NCBI GenBank assembly: GCA_021325515.1
Contig: JAJPHC010000037.1
Location: forward strand, 186,001 to 250,000
Length of the DNA stretch: 64,000 bases
Direction: 5' to 3'
DNA from: Acidobacteriota bacterium
Lineage (GTDB): Bacteria > Acidobacteriota > Thermoanaerobaculia > Gp7-AA8
In this document: positions 53,601-62,769 of the stretch, piece by piece
How the letters are laid out: each line of letters begins with the position of its first letter
How positions within the stretch are numbered: the stretch's first letter is position 1
Made by a program: the position numbers and the translations under genes
The notes under the pieces: generated by a model
Told to the model about the DNA's origin: nothing
Databases searched by the model: none
Seen by the model: the letters and a program-made list of their open reading frames with translations, nothing else

Positions 53601-56600
53601 CGCGCGAGCCCCACTTCCAGTGTCCTTCATATCTGCGCCGGAAGCGCGCCTCGCTGCGCCACTCCTGATGCGGCTGGTCGCGCGTGATCTGCAGCGTCCA
53701 CTCCGGATTCACCGTCCATTCGACGACTTCCTTGCTCTGGTGATCGTTGAGGTTGTAGACGACGAGGAAGCGGATGTTGTTCGAGATGCGCTTCTCGATC
53801 GTCACCTTCGTGCCCGAGCCCGTCGTCGCGTCGAGCAATCCCGGATCGATCGTGAACGAATCGGCGAAGGGAAGAATCTTCGAGCCGATCAGACTGCCGA
53901 GACTCTGTGCGATGAGCGAGCCGCCGGTGCTGAGTGCACTCGCGTTGGTCGTCGTCGTCGCCGTACGCGAGGTGCCGAGGTTGCCGACGCCGAGCAGCGA
54001 GAAGAGCGTGATGTCGGAGGCAGGAGGATCGCTGGTGATGGTCGGAGTCATCCGATCGATCGTGCCGGTGAGGTTCACCGTCACGTCGACCGCGCCGCTT
54101 TCCACTTCGGAGATGCTGCCCGAGATGCGGCCTTCGACGGTGATGTCGAAGTAGGGATCGATGCGGAAGGGGTTCTGGAAATTGATCGTGCCGCGGACGA
54201 CGCGATAGTCGATTTTCTGGAAGCGAACGGTTCCGCCTTCATTCAGCGTGACGAGACCGAGGACGACGGGATTCGCGAGTGTGCCGTTGACGTCGATGTC
54301 GGCGCTGCCGGTGACGTCCGCGACGTTGTCGCGTACGGCGAGTGTGTTCGGCGCCGAGAGATGCAGCCGCAGATCGACGCGATCCTGCCACGAGGCGGCG
54401 ACGATGGGCGTGACGCGGCTGCGCGACAGGAGCACATTGACGAGCGCCTGATTGAAATCGAAGTCCTTGAAGTAGAGCGCGCGGTTCACCGCGACTTCGC
54501 CCTGCAGCACCATGCGGTCCGTGCCGCCGGCGAGCGTGACGTTGAAGTTCGACTCGATGGTGAGGCCCTCGAAGTAGCGGATCGCGACATCCGTCCCCTG
54601 CAGCGTGATCCTCACGTTCTTCGGCTTGAGGCCTTCGACCGTCAGGAAGCCGCCGGCGAAGATCGTTCCGCCTCCCAGCGTCGCGCGCAGTTGCTCGATG
54701 TTGATCCGATCGCCGAGGAAGGTGAAGCGGCCATCGACGTTGTCGATGATCTGCGGGAATCCGGGGAACCGGAACTGTCCGTGCTGAACTTCCGCGCTTC
54801 CCGTCATGCGCGGATCGCTCATGGTCCCGGCGATCGCCGCGGCGACGGAGATCTCCCCTTCGGCCCGCAGCCCACTAACAAAGAGCTGCAGCAGCGCCGC
54901 TTCGATCGATCCGTTCAGGGAAATGCCGAGGCGTTTCGATCCGGTGAGGTCCGCGGTTCCGGTGACGGCGAACGTCGAGCCGGCATGCGCGAGCTCGAAC
55001 GACTCGAAACGGACGACGCCGTTCTGCAGCACGACGTGCGGCGTCTTCGGCGCGGTGAATTGGCTGCCGGCGATTCGGAGGTCGAGCTGCGTGATCGCTG
55101 CGTCGGCGACCAGCGACTCGATCGCCGAGAGCTTTCCGCCGAGTCTGGCTTCGATGACGACGTTCCCCGATGCCGGCAGCGTCTGCGTCTGCGGGAAGAA
55201 GGAGACGAACTTCGCGATGTCGGAAATCGCGATCTTTACCGTTCCATCGATCGCCGAGTCGGCTCCGAACGAGCCGTCGCCGTCGATCGTGAGCACGTCG
55301 GCCACGGAGCCGTGGATCGTCATCCGTCCGTTGTGGATCGAGAGGTAGATCGCAGGCGCAGGCGTTCCCGGCGGCAGCGACAATCCCTTGATCGTCGCGT
55401 CGTTGAGCGTGGCCTGCACCATCAGCTCCGGCTGATCGAATGTGCCGCCGCCGCGCGAGACGAATGTGATCTGCCCGCCGAGAAGATTCGCGAGCGACTC
55501 GAGCGCCTTCAGCTTCGAGAGATCGATGTTGCTCGAGGTGATTTCGTAGCTGAACTGATTCGTGTTGAGATTCAGCTCGGCCTGCCCCGTGATCACGCCG
55601 GCCGGCGCGGTCACGCTGACGTTCGTCGCCTTCATCGTTCCCTTCGAGAACGCGATCTCTGCCGACGCGAGCGTGACCGGCTCGCCCATGATGGTGCCGT
55701 TGCGGATCGTCACGGCGCCGGCGCCTTCGAGACTCGCCTTCGGCCCTTCGAGATGAAGCGTGCCGGTCACTTCGCCCGTGACGGGCAGCGAGCCCATGTC
55801 GAGGAACTTCGCGATGCCGGCAACTGGAAAGGATCGCGCCGCAACGTCGAGGTTGAAATCGATGTTTCCTTTGCCGGGCGCCCAATGAATGTCGCCGTTG
55901 AGGCGCATCTCGGCAGTGCCTTCGCGCACGACGAGATTCGCGAACCGGACGGTGCCTTCGTCCGGCGTGCCGTGGACGAGGAGCTTTCCGGTGCCGGTGC
56001 CGCCGATGTCGAGCTTCAGCGTCACGGCTTTGATCGCGTGGTCGACTGGATAGTTTTCCGCGTCGGCCGCGATGTCGAACTTCATCGGCTCGTTGTCGGG
56101 GAACGCGACGGTGCCGGTGAATGCCAGACGTCCGCCGGCGAGCCGGAAGTTCGCGCGATCGAACGTCAGAATCGACCTGATGCCGTCGTACTTGAGATCG
56201 ATCTCGCCATCGCCGAGAACGACATCGTTGAACTTCGTGCCGGTCGCGTTGATGTGCGCGGCGATCGCGGAGGTCTTCAGTTTTCCTTTGACCGATGCGT
56301 CGATGTCGCCTGCGCCGCCAAGGCCGAGGAGCGTGTAGTTCTTCTTGCCGGCAGACTTCGCGAAGTTGTAGGCGGCCCGATCGAGCTCCGCAAAATCTTC
56401 GCTGCGGATGTGAATCGCGAGGTCGGAGAACGCATCCTGAATCCGCAGCGAGCCCTGAAATCCGACGGTGCTCCTGCCGGTCGACAACTGCGCCTGCCTG
56501 AACCGGACGAGGCCCCGATCGAGTCCGAACTCCGCGGAGCCGCTGAGCGGAATCGGATACTTGGCGTCGGAGAACGCTTCGCTGTTCTTCGTGAGCGACG

Positions 56601-57900
56601 CGTTTCCTGCGCCTTCGCCGTCGAGCACGCGATCCTTCTCCCACCGGTACGTCAGCTTCCCTGTCGCACCGCCGCGCAGGCCGGTGTCCTTGATGTCCCA
56701 ATCGTTGAACAGCTTCTCGAGCGAGACGCCGTTGTAGCGGAGCTCGATCGCCTGCGGGTACGGCTCCGCGTATTTCGGGAGAACGTAATGCGCGCCGATC
56801 GTCCCGCCGCCGTAACGCGCGGTGGCGACGTCGACGACGGCGCGATCGCCGGTGACGTTGAGCGCTCCGCGGAGATCGGTCAGCTCGTAAGCGTCGGCCT
56901 TCAGCCGCGAGGAGACCCAGCCGCCGGCGAGCGTGAAGTCCCCGGCCTTGCCGCGAAGATTCGCATCGATCGACACGATTCCGTCAAGGGTCTTGTTGAC
57001 GCGGAAGATCTCCTTCACGCGATCGAGCCCTGTGTTGGAGCGGACGCGCAGGTTGTACACGGCGTCGGAGAGCGGATCGATGCGGCCGCTGAGGAACGCC
57101 TCGAGGTTGCGGCCGCGCAGCGCGACGGATTGCAGCAGTAAAACGTTAGGCGTGTAGCGGAAGCCGCCGCGCAGATCGAGATCGAAAGGAACGTAGTCCT
57201 GAATGCGCACGTGCACCAGCGGGCTCGTGGCAATGCCTTCGTACAAGTCTTCCGCACGCGTCACCTTGATCGTCGACGCCAGGCCCGAAGCATCAGCGGC
57301 GACGTCGTGCTTTCGGTCGAGGAAGTTGAACGCTCCGTTCGCCACGTACATCGTGCCGAGATCGAGATGCACGATCTCGTACTTGCTCGGCGGGCCGGAG
57401 CTCCAGTGCGGAAAGTTGTGCACGAGCTTCGAGCCGGCGGGATAGATCTCGAACCAGAGATGGGGCTCGATCACGTCCACGCGGCTCACGCGCACTTTGC
57501 GTCTCCAGAGCGAATCGACGCCGCCCGTGACCACGACTTCCTTCACCGTTGCGAAATACGGATTGACGGCGCCGGGCGAATTCGCAATGCGCAGGTCGCG
57601 CAGGATGACTTTCTGCGGACGGCTGCGGACGACTTCGACGGAACCGATCGTCACGACGCGGCCGAGGCGGTTCTCCAGCGTCTTCTCGATGCGGAGTCTT
57701 ATGAGGCCGGCGAAACTCGATGAACCGAGATACCAGTAGCCGCCGCCGATGACGATGACGAGCAACGCGATCAGCACGATCGCGCCGATGGCGATCGTGC
57801 GGAGACACCCCCACATCGGGCCTTTGCGCTGGCGTTCTCGCGCCGAGCGATGATGGCCTTCGTGATGCGGGGGCGGGGTCAGCGGTACCGTCTGATCCAT
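50695..57900 (-). CDS. TamB-like translocation module fused to POTRA/Omp85 barrel (2401 aa)
   Basis: One uninterrupted 2401-residue frame. After a His/Pro-rich cytoplasmic head, a membrane anchor (about 33-58, IGAIVLIALLVIVIGGGYWYLG) precedes a long AsmA/TamB β-helical region (60-1440) ending with the DUF490-type C-terminus (LFSLLGVGNLG, KVTIEKRISNNIRFLVVYNLNDHQ, VNPEWTLQITRDQ). A linker with PQQAGVSPAGENGERPKP (about 1456-1472) joins about seven POTRA units (1480-2040). The Omp85 barrel (2050-2401) holds YRFPIFASVRGAVFGDIG, VRYLSPVGPIRFDVGY and a terminal Phe. TamA and TamB are normally separate genes; here one chain would reach from inner to outer membrane. It presumably moves lipids or barrel proteins. 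Confidence 0.93.
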   Translation of the reverse strand: MDQTVPLTPPPHHEGHHRSARERQRKGPMWGCLRTIAIGAIVLIALLVIVIGGGYWYLGSSSFAGLIRLRIEKTLENRLGRVVTIGSVEVVRSRPQKVILRDLRIANSPGAVNPYFATVKEVVVTGGVDSLWRRKVRVSRVDVIEPHLWFEIYPAGSKLVHNFPHWSSGPPSKYEIVHLDLGTMYVANGAFNFLDRKHDVAADASGLASTIKVTRAEDLYEGIATSPLVHVRIQDYVPFDLDLRGGFRYTPNVLLLQSVALRGRNLEAFLSGRIDPLSDAVYNLRVRSNTGLDRVKEIFRVNKTLDGIVSIDANLRGKAGDFTLAGGWVSSRLKADAYELTDLRGALNVTGDRAVVDVATARYGGGTIGAHYVLPKYAEPYPQAIELRYNGVSLEKLFNDWDIKDTGLRGGATGKLTYRWEKDRVLDGEGAGNASLTKNSEAFSDAKYPIPLSGSAEFGLDRGLVRFRQAQLSTGRSTVGFQGSLRIQDAFSDLAIHIRSEDFAELDRAAYNFAKSAGKKNYTLLGLGGAGDIDASVKGKLKTSAIAAHINATGTKFNDVVLGDGEIDLKYDGIRSILTFDRANFRLAGGRLAFTGTVAFPDNEPMKFDIAADAENYPVDHAIKAVTLKLDIGGTGTGKLLVHGTPDEGTVRFANLVVREGTAEMRLNGDIHWAPGKGNIDFNLDVAARSFPVAGIAKFLDMGSLPVTGEVTGTLHLEGPKASLEGAGAVTIRNGTIMGEPVTLASAEIAFSKGTMKATNVSVTAPAGVITGQAELNLNTNQFSYEITSSNIDLSKLKALESLANLLGGQITFVSRGGGTFDQPELMVQATLNDATIKGLSLPPGTPAPAIYLSIHNGRMTIHGSVADVLTIDGDGSFGADSAIDGTVKIAISDIAKFVSFFPQTQTLPASGNVVIEARLGGKLSAIESLVADAAITQLDLRIAGSQFTAPKTPHVVLQNGVVRFESFELAHAGSTFAVTGTADLTGSKRLGISLNGSIEAALLQLFVSGLRAEGEISVAAAIAGTMSDPRMTGSAEVQHGQFRFPGFPQIIDNVDGRFTFLGDRINIEQLRATLGGGTIFAGGFLTVEGLKPKNVRITLQGTDVAIRYFEGLTIESNFNVTLAGGTDRMVLQGEVAVNRALYFKDFDFNQALVNVLLSRSRVTPIVAASWQDRVDLRLHLSAPNTLAVRDNVADVTGSADIDVNGTLANPVVLGLVTLNEGGTVRFQKIDYRVVRGTINFQNPFRIDPYFDITVEGRISGSISEVESGAVDVTVNLTGTIDRMTPTITSDPPASDITLFSLLGVGNLGTSRTATTTTNASALSTGGSLIAQSLGSLIGSKILPFADSFTIDPGLLDATTGSGTKVTIEKRISNNIRFLVVYNLNDHQSKEVVEWTVNPEWTLQITRDQPHQEWRSEARFRRRYEGHWKWGSRGENPFDVFSFGVVHAVGEHVSRPQQAGVSPAGENGERPKPATAALPVRNVSFKSDGRFDTSILNQYVVVHTGQPLSLRDVQDSIKTLFSTGNFRDIRVDTTEAANGIDVTFNLSLNYRIGKIAFDGLKNADKARAAKELTIHEGDVLSLSAVDHSSTAIQEMLNRAGYLEATVDPATDYFRDRNIAEVKMYVTPGPRATIARVNFDGSLAPFDEKVISRQMKRGVGKPFVIGDARTDAERMQRYLVRRDYRKADIRYLGDSYDKTMHTVTLRYSASVGPKVRVEVEGVPRRAVRRLIPFGRNQEYSEDAIDRAADDIVKAYQQQGYYNAAVDTESALQNGTWITTFHVNPGQRYKLTAVTFTGNEKVSDKKLSELVTITPHGGIKTLMSTIFRQAVAPTRADLNGDRDAIESFYRLSGFSEAKIATPVVATKADGTMTVDFPIVEGPQTLVSDVKVEGTEKFGARTLPKLLMQPGDPLNPANVRSDVVALQTFYGERGYAEVQVAPRIDTSPDKTTAHVVYTVAEGPRVEVGEVVVRGNTYTKPSIVLRKSELEKGDPFSYTNIFEAQRNLYRLGIFQRVDVQPEQAGTSVGSRNVVISVEEGKDVTVAGSLGVTKQTNEKISPRVGASIAHRNLFGTGRYLGLEIVRARNDREAFLTYREPFIFNLNLPLQLTVFQTDDATKTETHIQQRGTFLETSKVSRYQTRWSLRYEYKISRCIEGKVCKEAEQALIPGLDRSQLDIKISSLSPSFFWDKRDDTIDPHHGFFTSASVEYAFRAFKADADFLKEFAQGAWYLSFTPRTTFVLSGRAGMIQQFGSVDVPLSERFTAGGDTSHRAFPLDLLGTTCKDPRDPKNCKPTLALVGDNQDVVAPIGGNGLLLMNAEYRFPIFASVRGAVFGDIGNVYRGKIEFNDLRYGAGAGVRYLSPVGPIRFDVGYNLNRRILRFDAEGNPVREKPLSYFLTLGYAF

Positions 57901-57926
57901 CGCGAGTTAGCGAACCGTGGCGCTTG

Positions 57927-59066
57927 CTAGGCGCGGGCCAGTAGAAAGAGGTCTCGGAGGTTGTTCCCCGTCGGAGGAATCATAATCGCCCGGCCCAGCA
58001 TCTCGATGGCCTTCAACGAGTTGGAGTGATTCAACTCGGTGACGATCCGGGCGTGGTCAACGGATGGGTTCGGTGGAAGCAGCGCGGCGGCCGCGCCGCT
58101 GTTGCCGTCGACGCCGTCGGAGCTGCCGAAAAGGGCAGTGACGTCACGGAGTTCACGCAGCGCGAATCGCGCGGCGAGCTCGAAACATCGTCCGCCGCGG
58201 CCCTCCCCCCGCACGGCGACCGTCGGCTCGCCGCCTGCGATCAGAATCTCCCCCGGTCGCAACTGCGCTGCTGCAACGGATAGTTGGGCGGCGGCCTGCT
58301 CGACATCGTCTTCGAGTTGACCGGCGATGGTGCGCGGGGTCAGGCCTTTGCTTTTTGCGATCGCTGCGGCGGTGGCGACCAGGGTGGTGTTGTCGGCGAT
58401 GAGATGGGACTGATGGGACTGATGGGACGGATGGGACTGATGGGGAGCGTGGAGTTTTTTGGCTAGATCGTTTTCGCCGATTGCTTCGAGGATTTTCGTG
58501 GCTTCATTTCTGGTCGTGTCGCTTTTGAGTGTCGGGCCGGATGCGACGTCGGCCAGTCTTCCCGTCGAGACATCGGAGTAGACCATCGTCAGCGTTTTGC
58601 CGCGGACGCGCTGCGCGAGTTTTCCTCCTTTGATCGCGGAGAGCTCTTTGCGCACGGTGTTGATCTCGCGAATCGTCAGGCCGCTGGCGATCAGCTTGTG
58701 ATTGGCGGCGATCAACTCCTCCTGCGTGAAACCCTCGAGCGGCCATTCGACGCAGGCCGATCCACCGCCGGAGATGAGGAAGAGGATGTCTTCGTGTGCA
58801 TCGACGAACTCGAGGAGACGCCTGCCTGCCGCGAAGCTCGCGGCGGTGAGCTCGGGATGTCCTCCCTCGAGGCACTCCACCTCATCGGCGCGCGGATAGC
58901 CGGCGGGCACGATGACCAGCGCGTCGCGAACGGATGGCACGCCGCGAAAGAGGCCGGCGGCGCATTTGCCGAGCGCCACCACATTCTCCGGCGCGTTCGC
59001 CGGAACCTGGATCAGCCGCTCCGGCCTGCATTGCTCCAGCGTCTCGCGATAGATTTCTTCGAGCAC
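57927..59066 (-). CDS. Glycerate 2-kinase (MOFRL/GckA-type) with internal repeat
   Basis: 379 aa kinase of the glycerate/serine pathway (GK2/GckA, TtuD). VALGKCAAGL, SGGGSACVEWPLEGFTQEEL, VRKELSAIKGGKLA, VYSDVSTGRLADVASGPT and the MOFRL part IAGGEPTVAVRGEGRGGR and SSDGVDGNSGAAA are present. Between AKKLHAP and IADNTT the frame contains HQSHPSHQSHQSH, encoded by the 9-base repeat. This loop is not conserved in the family but keeps frame. GTG start. It is next to, and in the same orientation as, the TamB-Omp85 gene (26-base gap). Confidence 0.92.
   Translation of the reverse strand: MLEEIYRETLEQCRPERLIQVPANAPENVVALGKCAAGLFRGVPSVRDALVIVPAGYPRADEVECLEGGHPELTAASFAAGRRLLEFVDAHEDILFLISGGGSACVEWPLEGFTQEELIAANHKLIASGLTIREINTVRKELSAIKGGKLAQRVRGKTLTMVYSDVSTGRLADVASGPTLKSDTTRNEATKILEAIGENDLAKKLHAPHQSHPSHQSHQSHLIADNTTLVATAAAIAKSKGLTPRTIAGQLEDDVEQAAAQLSVAAAQLRPGEILIAGGEPTVAVRGEGRGGRCFELAARFALRELRDVTALFGSSDGVDGNSGAAAALLPPNPSVDHARIVTELNHSNSLKAIEMLGRAIMIPPTGNNLRDLFLLARA
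58399..58443 (-). repeat. 9-bp repeat inside the glycerate kinase coding sequence
   Basis: Four to five units related to GATGGGACN are read as HQS/HPS tripeptides. The unit length of nine and absence of stops in either strand let it sit in a gene without frameshift. Confidence 0.85.
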
Positions 59067-59083
59067 CAGTTATCCTTACACCA

Positions 59084-60304
59084 ATGCCCCAGCGGCCGAA
59101 ACTGCGCCGACGTGTTCTGCTCCTCACCTTCGCCTTCGCGCTCGCGCTGTTCGCCATCACCTTCGGACTGTCGTGGCGCGCGAAAGTTGCGCAGGAGCGG
59201 TGGACGCGGCTGATCTCCGTCGAGACCGAAGCGATCGCGCGGCTCGAGGAAGTGATTCGTGCGCAGAACGCATTTCGCGCGCGGCATGGCCACTACGGCG
59301 TCGTCGTACAACTGCTCAGCGATCCGGCCCTCGATGAAGTCGGCGTGACGCGTCTGCGCGGGCGGGTGAGATCGTTCGCCGCCATGCTCGACGATCCGGA
59401 GGTGACGCCGGCCGATCTCGATCTCGCGTCGAATGCGATCGTCGCCGACGCGCAGAGGATCATCGACGCGCGCAAGCAGATCGTCGCGAATCAGATTCCG
59501 GCGTTGGAGCGCGATACGGCCGCGATGATGTCCAGCGGGCTCGCAATCGCCTGGATCGTCGTGCTGGTCAGCTTCGCGGTCGTGCAGGTAACGCTGCGCA
59601 AAGTCGTCCGGCCGATCGAGGAACTCTCGTCCGCGGCCGACCGCATCGCAGCCGGCGACCTCACGGCGCGCGCTCCCGTTGCCGGCGATCTCGAGATTGC
59701 CCGCCTCGGCGCCGCGTTCAATCACATGGCCGACGAGTTGAAGGCGCGGGCCCGGACCGACGATCTGACGTCGATGCCGAACTTCCGCGCGTTTCGCGAG
59801 CGGATCGACGGCGAGATCGAGCGCGCGTCGCGCTACGAATCGCGTTTCGGCGTGCTCGTCCTCGACCTCGATCGCTTCAAGAGTTACAACGACACCTACG
59901 GCCATCTCGCGGGAAACGATGCATTGCAGCGCGTGGCGCGCGCGATCCGGGAAACGGTGCGCACCGTCGATTTCCCCGCGCGGTACGGCGGCGAGGAGTT
60001 CGCCGTCATCCTGCCGGAGATCGATGAGGCGTCGGCCTCGATGATCGCCGAGCGCATCCGCGCGGCGATCGAAGCGATGCCTGCGCCGGCGGGCGGTGCG
60101 AAGGTCACGGTGAGCATCGGCGCCGCGATCTATCCCGCGGACGGCTCGAGTCCGGAGAGCCTGTTCAAGACCGCGGACGAACGGTTGTACGCGGCGAAGG
60201 AAGGCGGGAGAAATCGCGTCGTGGCGCCGGGGCCGCGCGAGCGCGGCACGGAGCCGCCGCCTACGCTTCGAGCTCGGAAATCAGCCGGTCTACCGTCCGC
60301 GTGA
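59084..60304 (+). CDS. Membrane-bound HAMP-GGDEF diguanylate cyclase
   Basis: 406 aa. Two membrane helices (LLLTFAFALALFAITFGL; LAIAWIVVLVSFAVVQV) flank a periplasmic helical sensor. A HAMP-like segment (PIEELSSAADRIAAGDLTARAPV... FNHMADELKARARTD) leads to a GGDEF domain with DDLTSMPNFRAF, DRFKSYNDTYGHLAGN, and RYGGEEF as the active GGEEF motif. An inhibitory RxxD is visible upstream as RTVD. It makes cyclic di-GMP; target unknown. The 3' end overlaps the convergent MarR gene by 44 bases. Confidence 0.93.
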   Translation: MPQRPKLRRRVLLLTFAFALALFAITFGLSWRAKVAQERWTRLISVETEAIARLEEVIRAQNAFRARHGHYGVVVQLLSDPALDEVGVTRLRGRVRSFAAMLDDPEVTPADLDLASNAIVADAQRIIDARKQIVANQIPALERDTAAMMSSGLAIAWIVVLVSFAVVQVTLRKVVRPIEELSSAADRIAAGDLTARAPVAGDLEIARLGAAFNHMADELKARARTDDLTSMPNFRAFRERIDGEIERASRYESRFGVLVLDLDRFKSYNDTYGHLAGNDALQRVARAIRETVRTVDFPARYGGEEFAVILPEIDEASASMIAERIRAAIEAMPAPAGGAKVTVSIGAAIYPADGSSPESLFKTADERLYAAKEGGRNRVVAPGPRERGTEPPPTLRARKSAGLPSA

Positions 60305-60692
60305 GCGACTGCATGTCGCGCTGCGAGACGTCCTTGCCGAGCGTGCGGACCCATTCGTCGTAGGAGGGCCGCAGCTTGTCGACGAGTGCGCGGCCGCGCC
60401 GCGAGAGCTGAACCTTCGACGAGCGAAGATCTGCCGGGTCGGCCTCGCGCTCGGCGAGGCCGAGCTGCTCGAGCCGCGCCACCATGCCCGTCATGTTCTG
60501 TTTCGAGACGAGCAGCTTGCGCGCGAGACCTGCGAGCGACAGCGCCCCTTCCGACTCGCCGAGGACGGAGAGAACGGCCCACTGCTGGGGAGTTATCTTC
60601 GATTTTTCGAAGATCGGCGCCAGGCGCCGGGTGAGGAGATTCGCGAGCTGGATGACACCGACGATGAGATCGCGTTCAGTTGTGCCCGGCAT
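60261..60692 (-). CDS. MarR-family transcriptional regulator
   Basis: 143 aa winged helix-turn-helix dimer protein. ITPQQWAVLSVLGESEGALSLAGLARKLLVSKQNMTGMVARLEQLGLAEREADPADLRSSKVQLSRRG is a full MarR domain, with the wing DLRSSKVQL. Flanking helices form the dimer. Its targets are not evident; nearest genes on its strand are enolase upstream and the glycerate kinase farther on. It overlaps the convergent GGDEF gene. Confidence 0.92.
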   Translation of the reverse strand: MPGTTERDLIVGVIQLANLLTRRLAPIFEKSKITPQQWAVLSVLGESEGALSLAGLARKLLVSKQNMTGMVARLEQLGLAEREADPADLRSSKVQLSRRGRALVDKLRPSYDEWVRTLGKDVSQRDMQSLTRTVDRLISELEA

Positions 60693-60759
60693 GTGAGGTC
60701 AATATATTGACTATTCGGGCGGGAGTCAATGACGGGGTGAACTGTGGGCGCGCAGGCTC

Positions 60760-60802
60760 GCGGGCTCGCGGTGCCGCATGGGTGGTGGGACCGCGAGCCC
60801 GC
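60760..60802. terminator. GCGGGCTCGCGGT inverted repeat downstream of eno
   Basis: A perfect 13-bp inverted repeat around a 17-base centre in the 138-base gap between eno and marR. It is built from the GGGCTCGC unit seen at 3700-3727 and could end eno transcription. No T-run. Confidence 0.55.
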
Positions 60803-60830
60803 GTATCCGCGAGCCCGCTTAACCATCCAC

Positions 60831-62120
<1,290 letters not shown>

Positions 62121-62134
62121 CTATCGCTGAGGCA

Positions 62135-62255
62135 GTGAAGAGTGACGAGTGAAGAGTGAAGGAAGAGTGAAGAGTGAAGAGTGAAGAGTGACGAGTGAAG
62201 AGTGAAGAGTGAAGAGTGAAGAGTGACGAGTGAAGAGTGAAGAGTGAAGAGTGAC
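62135..62255. repeat. Heptanucleotide array GTGAAGA/GTGACGA (about 17 units)
   Basis: Seventeen or so 7-base units, with the C-variant (GTGACGA) recurring every fifth unit from unit 8 to unit 13, giving a 35-base higher-order period. An inverted tail of related units follows at 62261-62290. It fills the gap between eno and the rhodanese gene. Confidence 0.9.
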
Positions 62256-62292
62256 CTACTCATCACTCGTCACTCATCACTCGTCACTCTCT

Positions 62293-62748
62293 TCAATTAG
62301 GCCCTGTTGCCGTCGGCAGGCCTGCGGCGGTCCACTCGTTCCAGCCGCCGGCGAGTGCGGCGGCGTTCTTGAATCCGTGCGCCTCGAGGTCGACGACGGC
62401 CAGTGCCGCCGTGTGCTCGCGTACGCAGGCGCAATACGTGATCACGTATTTGCCGGCGGGGATTTCGCGGAAGCGTGCGATCAACTGGCTGCGAGGCACG
62501 CTGATCGCCCCTTTGATGTGGCCTTTGCTGTACGTCTCGAACGAGCGGATGTCGACGAAGACGGCCTTGCCCGATTTCACGAGCTGAATCGCCGCATCGC
62601 GCGGAATCCGCCGCGCGGTTTCCCATGATCCGGGCTGGACCCGCTGCGGTTGTGCCGCACCCTGAGGCGTGTTCCCCTGAACCTTCAGTTGCGCGCTCGC
62701 CGCGGTCGCGGCGAGAAGCGCAATCAACATCATCGTCGTACGTCGCAT
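62293..62748 (-). CDS. Exported rhodanese-like protein (Cys form)
   Basis: 151 aa. Signal peptide MRRTTMMLIALLAATAASAQ, then one rhodanese domain: AVFVDIRSFETYSKGHIKGAISVP, YVITYCACVREHTA, AALAGGWNEW. The active-site loop starts at Cys108, two residues after Cys106; this pair (CAC) is the site where the neighbour has Cys and TGA. It probably handles persulfide or thiol chemistry in the periplasm. It lies 21 bases downstream of the stop of the Sec-candidate paralogue on the same strand. Confidence 0.92.
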   Translation of the reverse strand: MRRTTMMLIALLAATAASAQLKVQGNTPQGAAQPQRVQPGSWETARRIPRDAAIQLVKSGKAVFVDIRSFETYSKGHIKGAISVPRSQLIARFREIPAGKYVITYCACVREHTAALAVVDLEAHGFKNAAALAGGWNEWTAAGLPTATGPN

Positions 62749-62769
62749 CGCTGGTTGAGTTCCTTTGGG

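Noticed and set aside
50596-57141. A 2181-codon open frame on the plus strand opposite the TamB-Omp85 gene
   Set aside because: It is the antisense of a high-GC gene with biased third positions; its translation is Arg/Glu/Asp-rich low-complexity and has no recognisable domain, whereas the minus strand has clear TamB, POTRA and Omp85 motifs.
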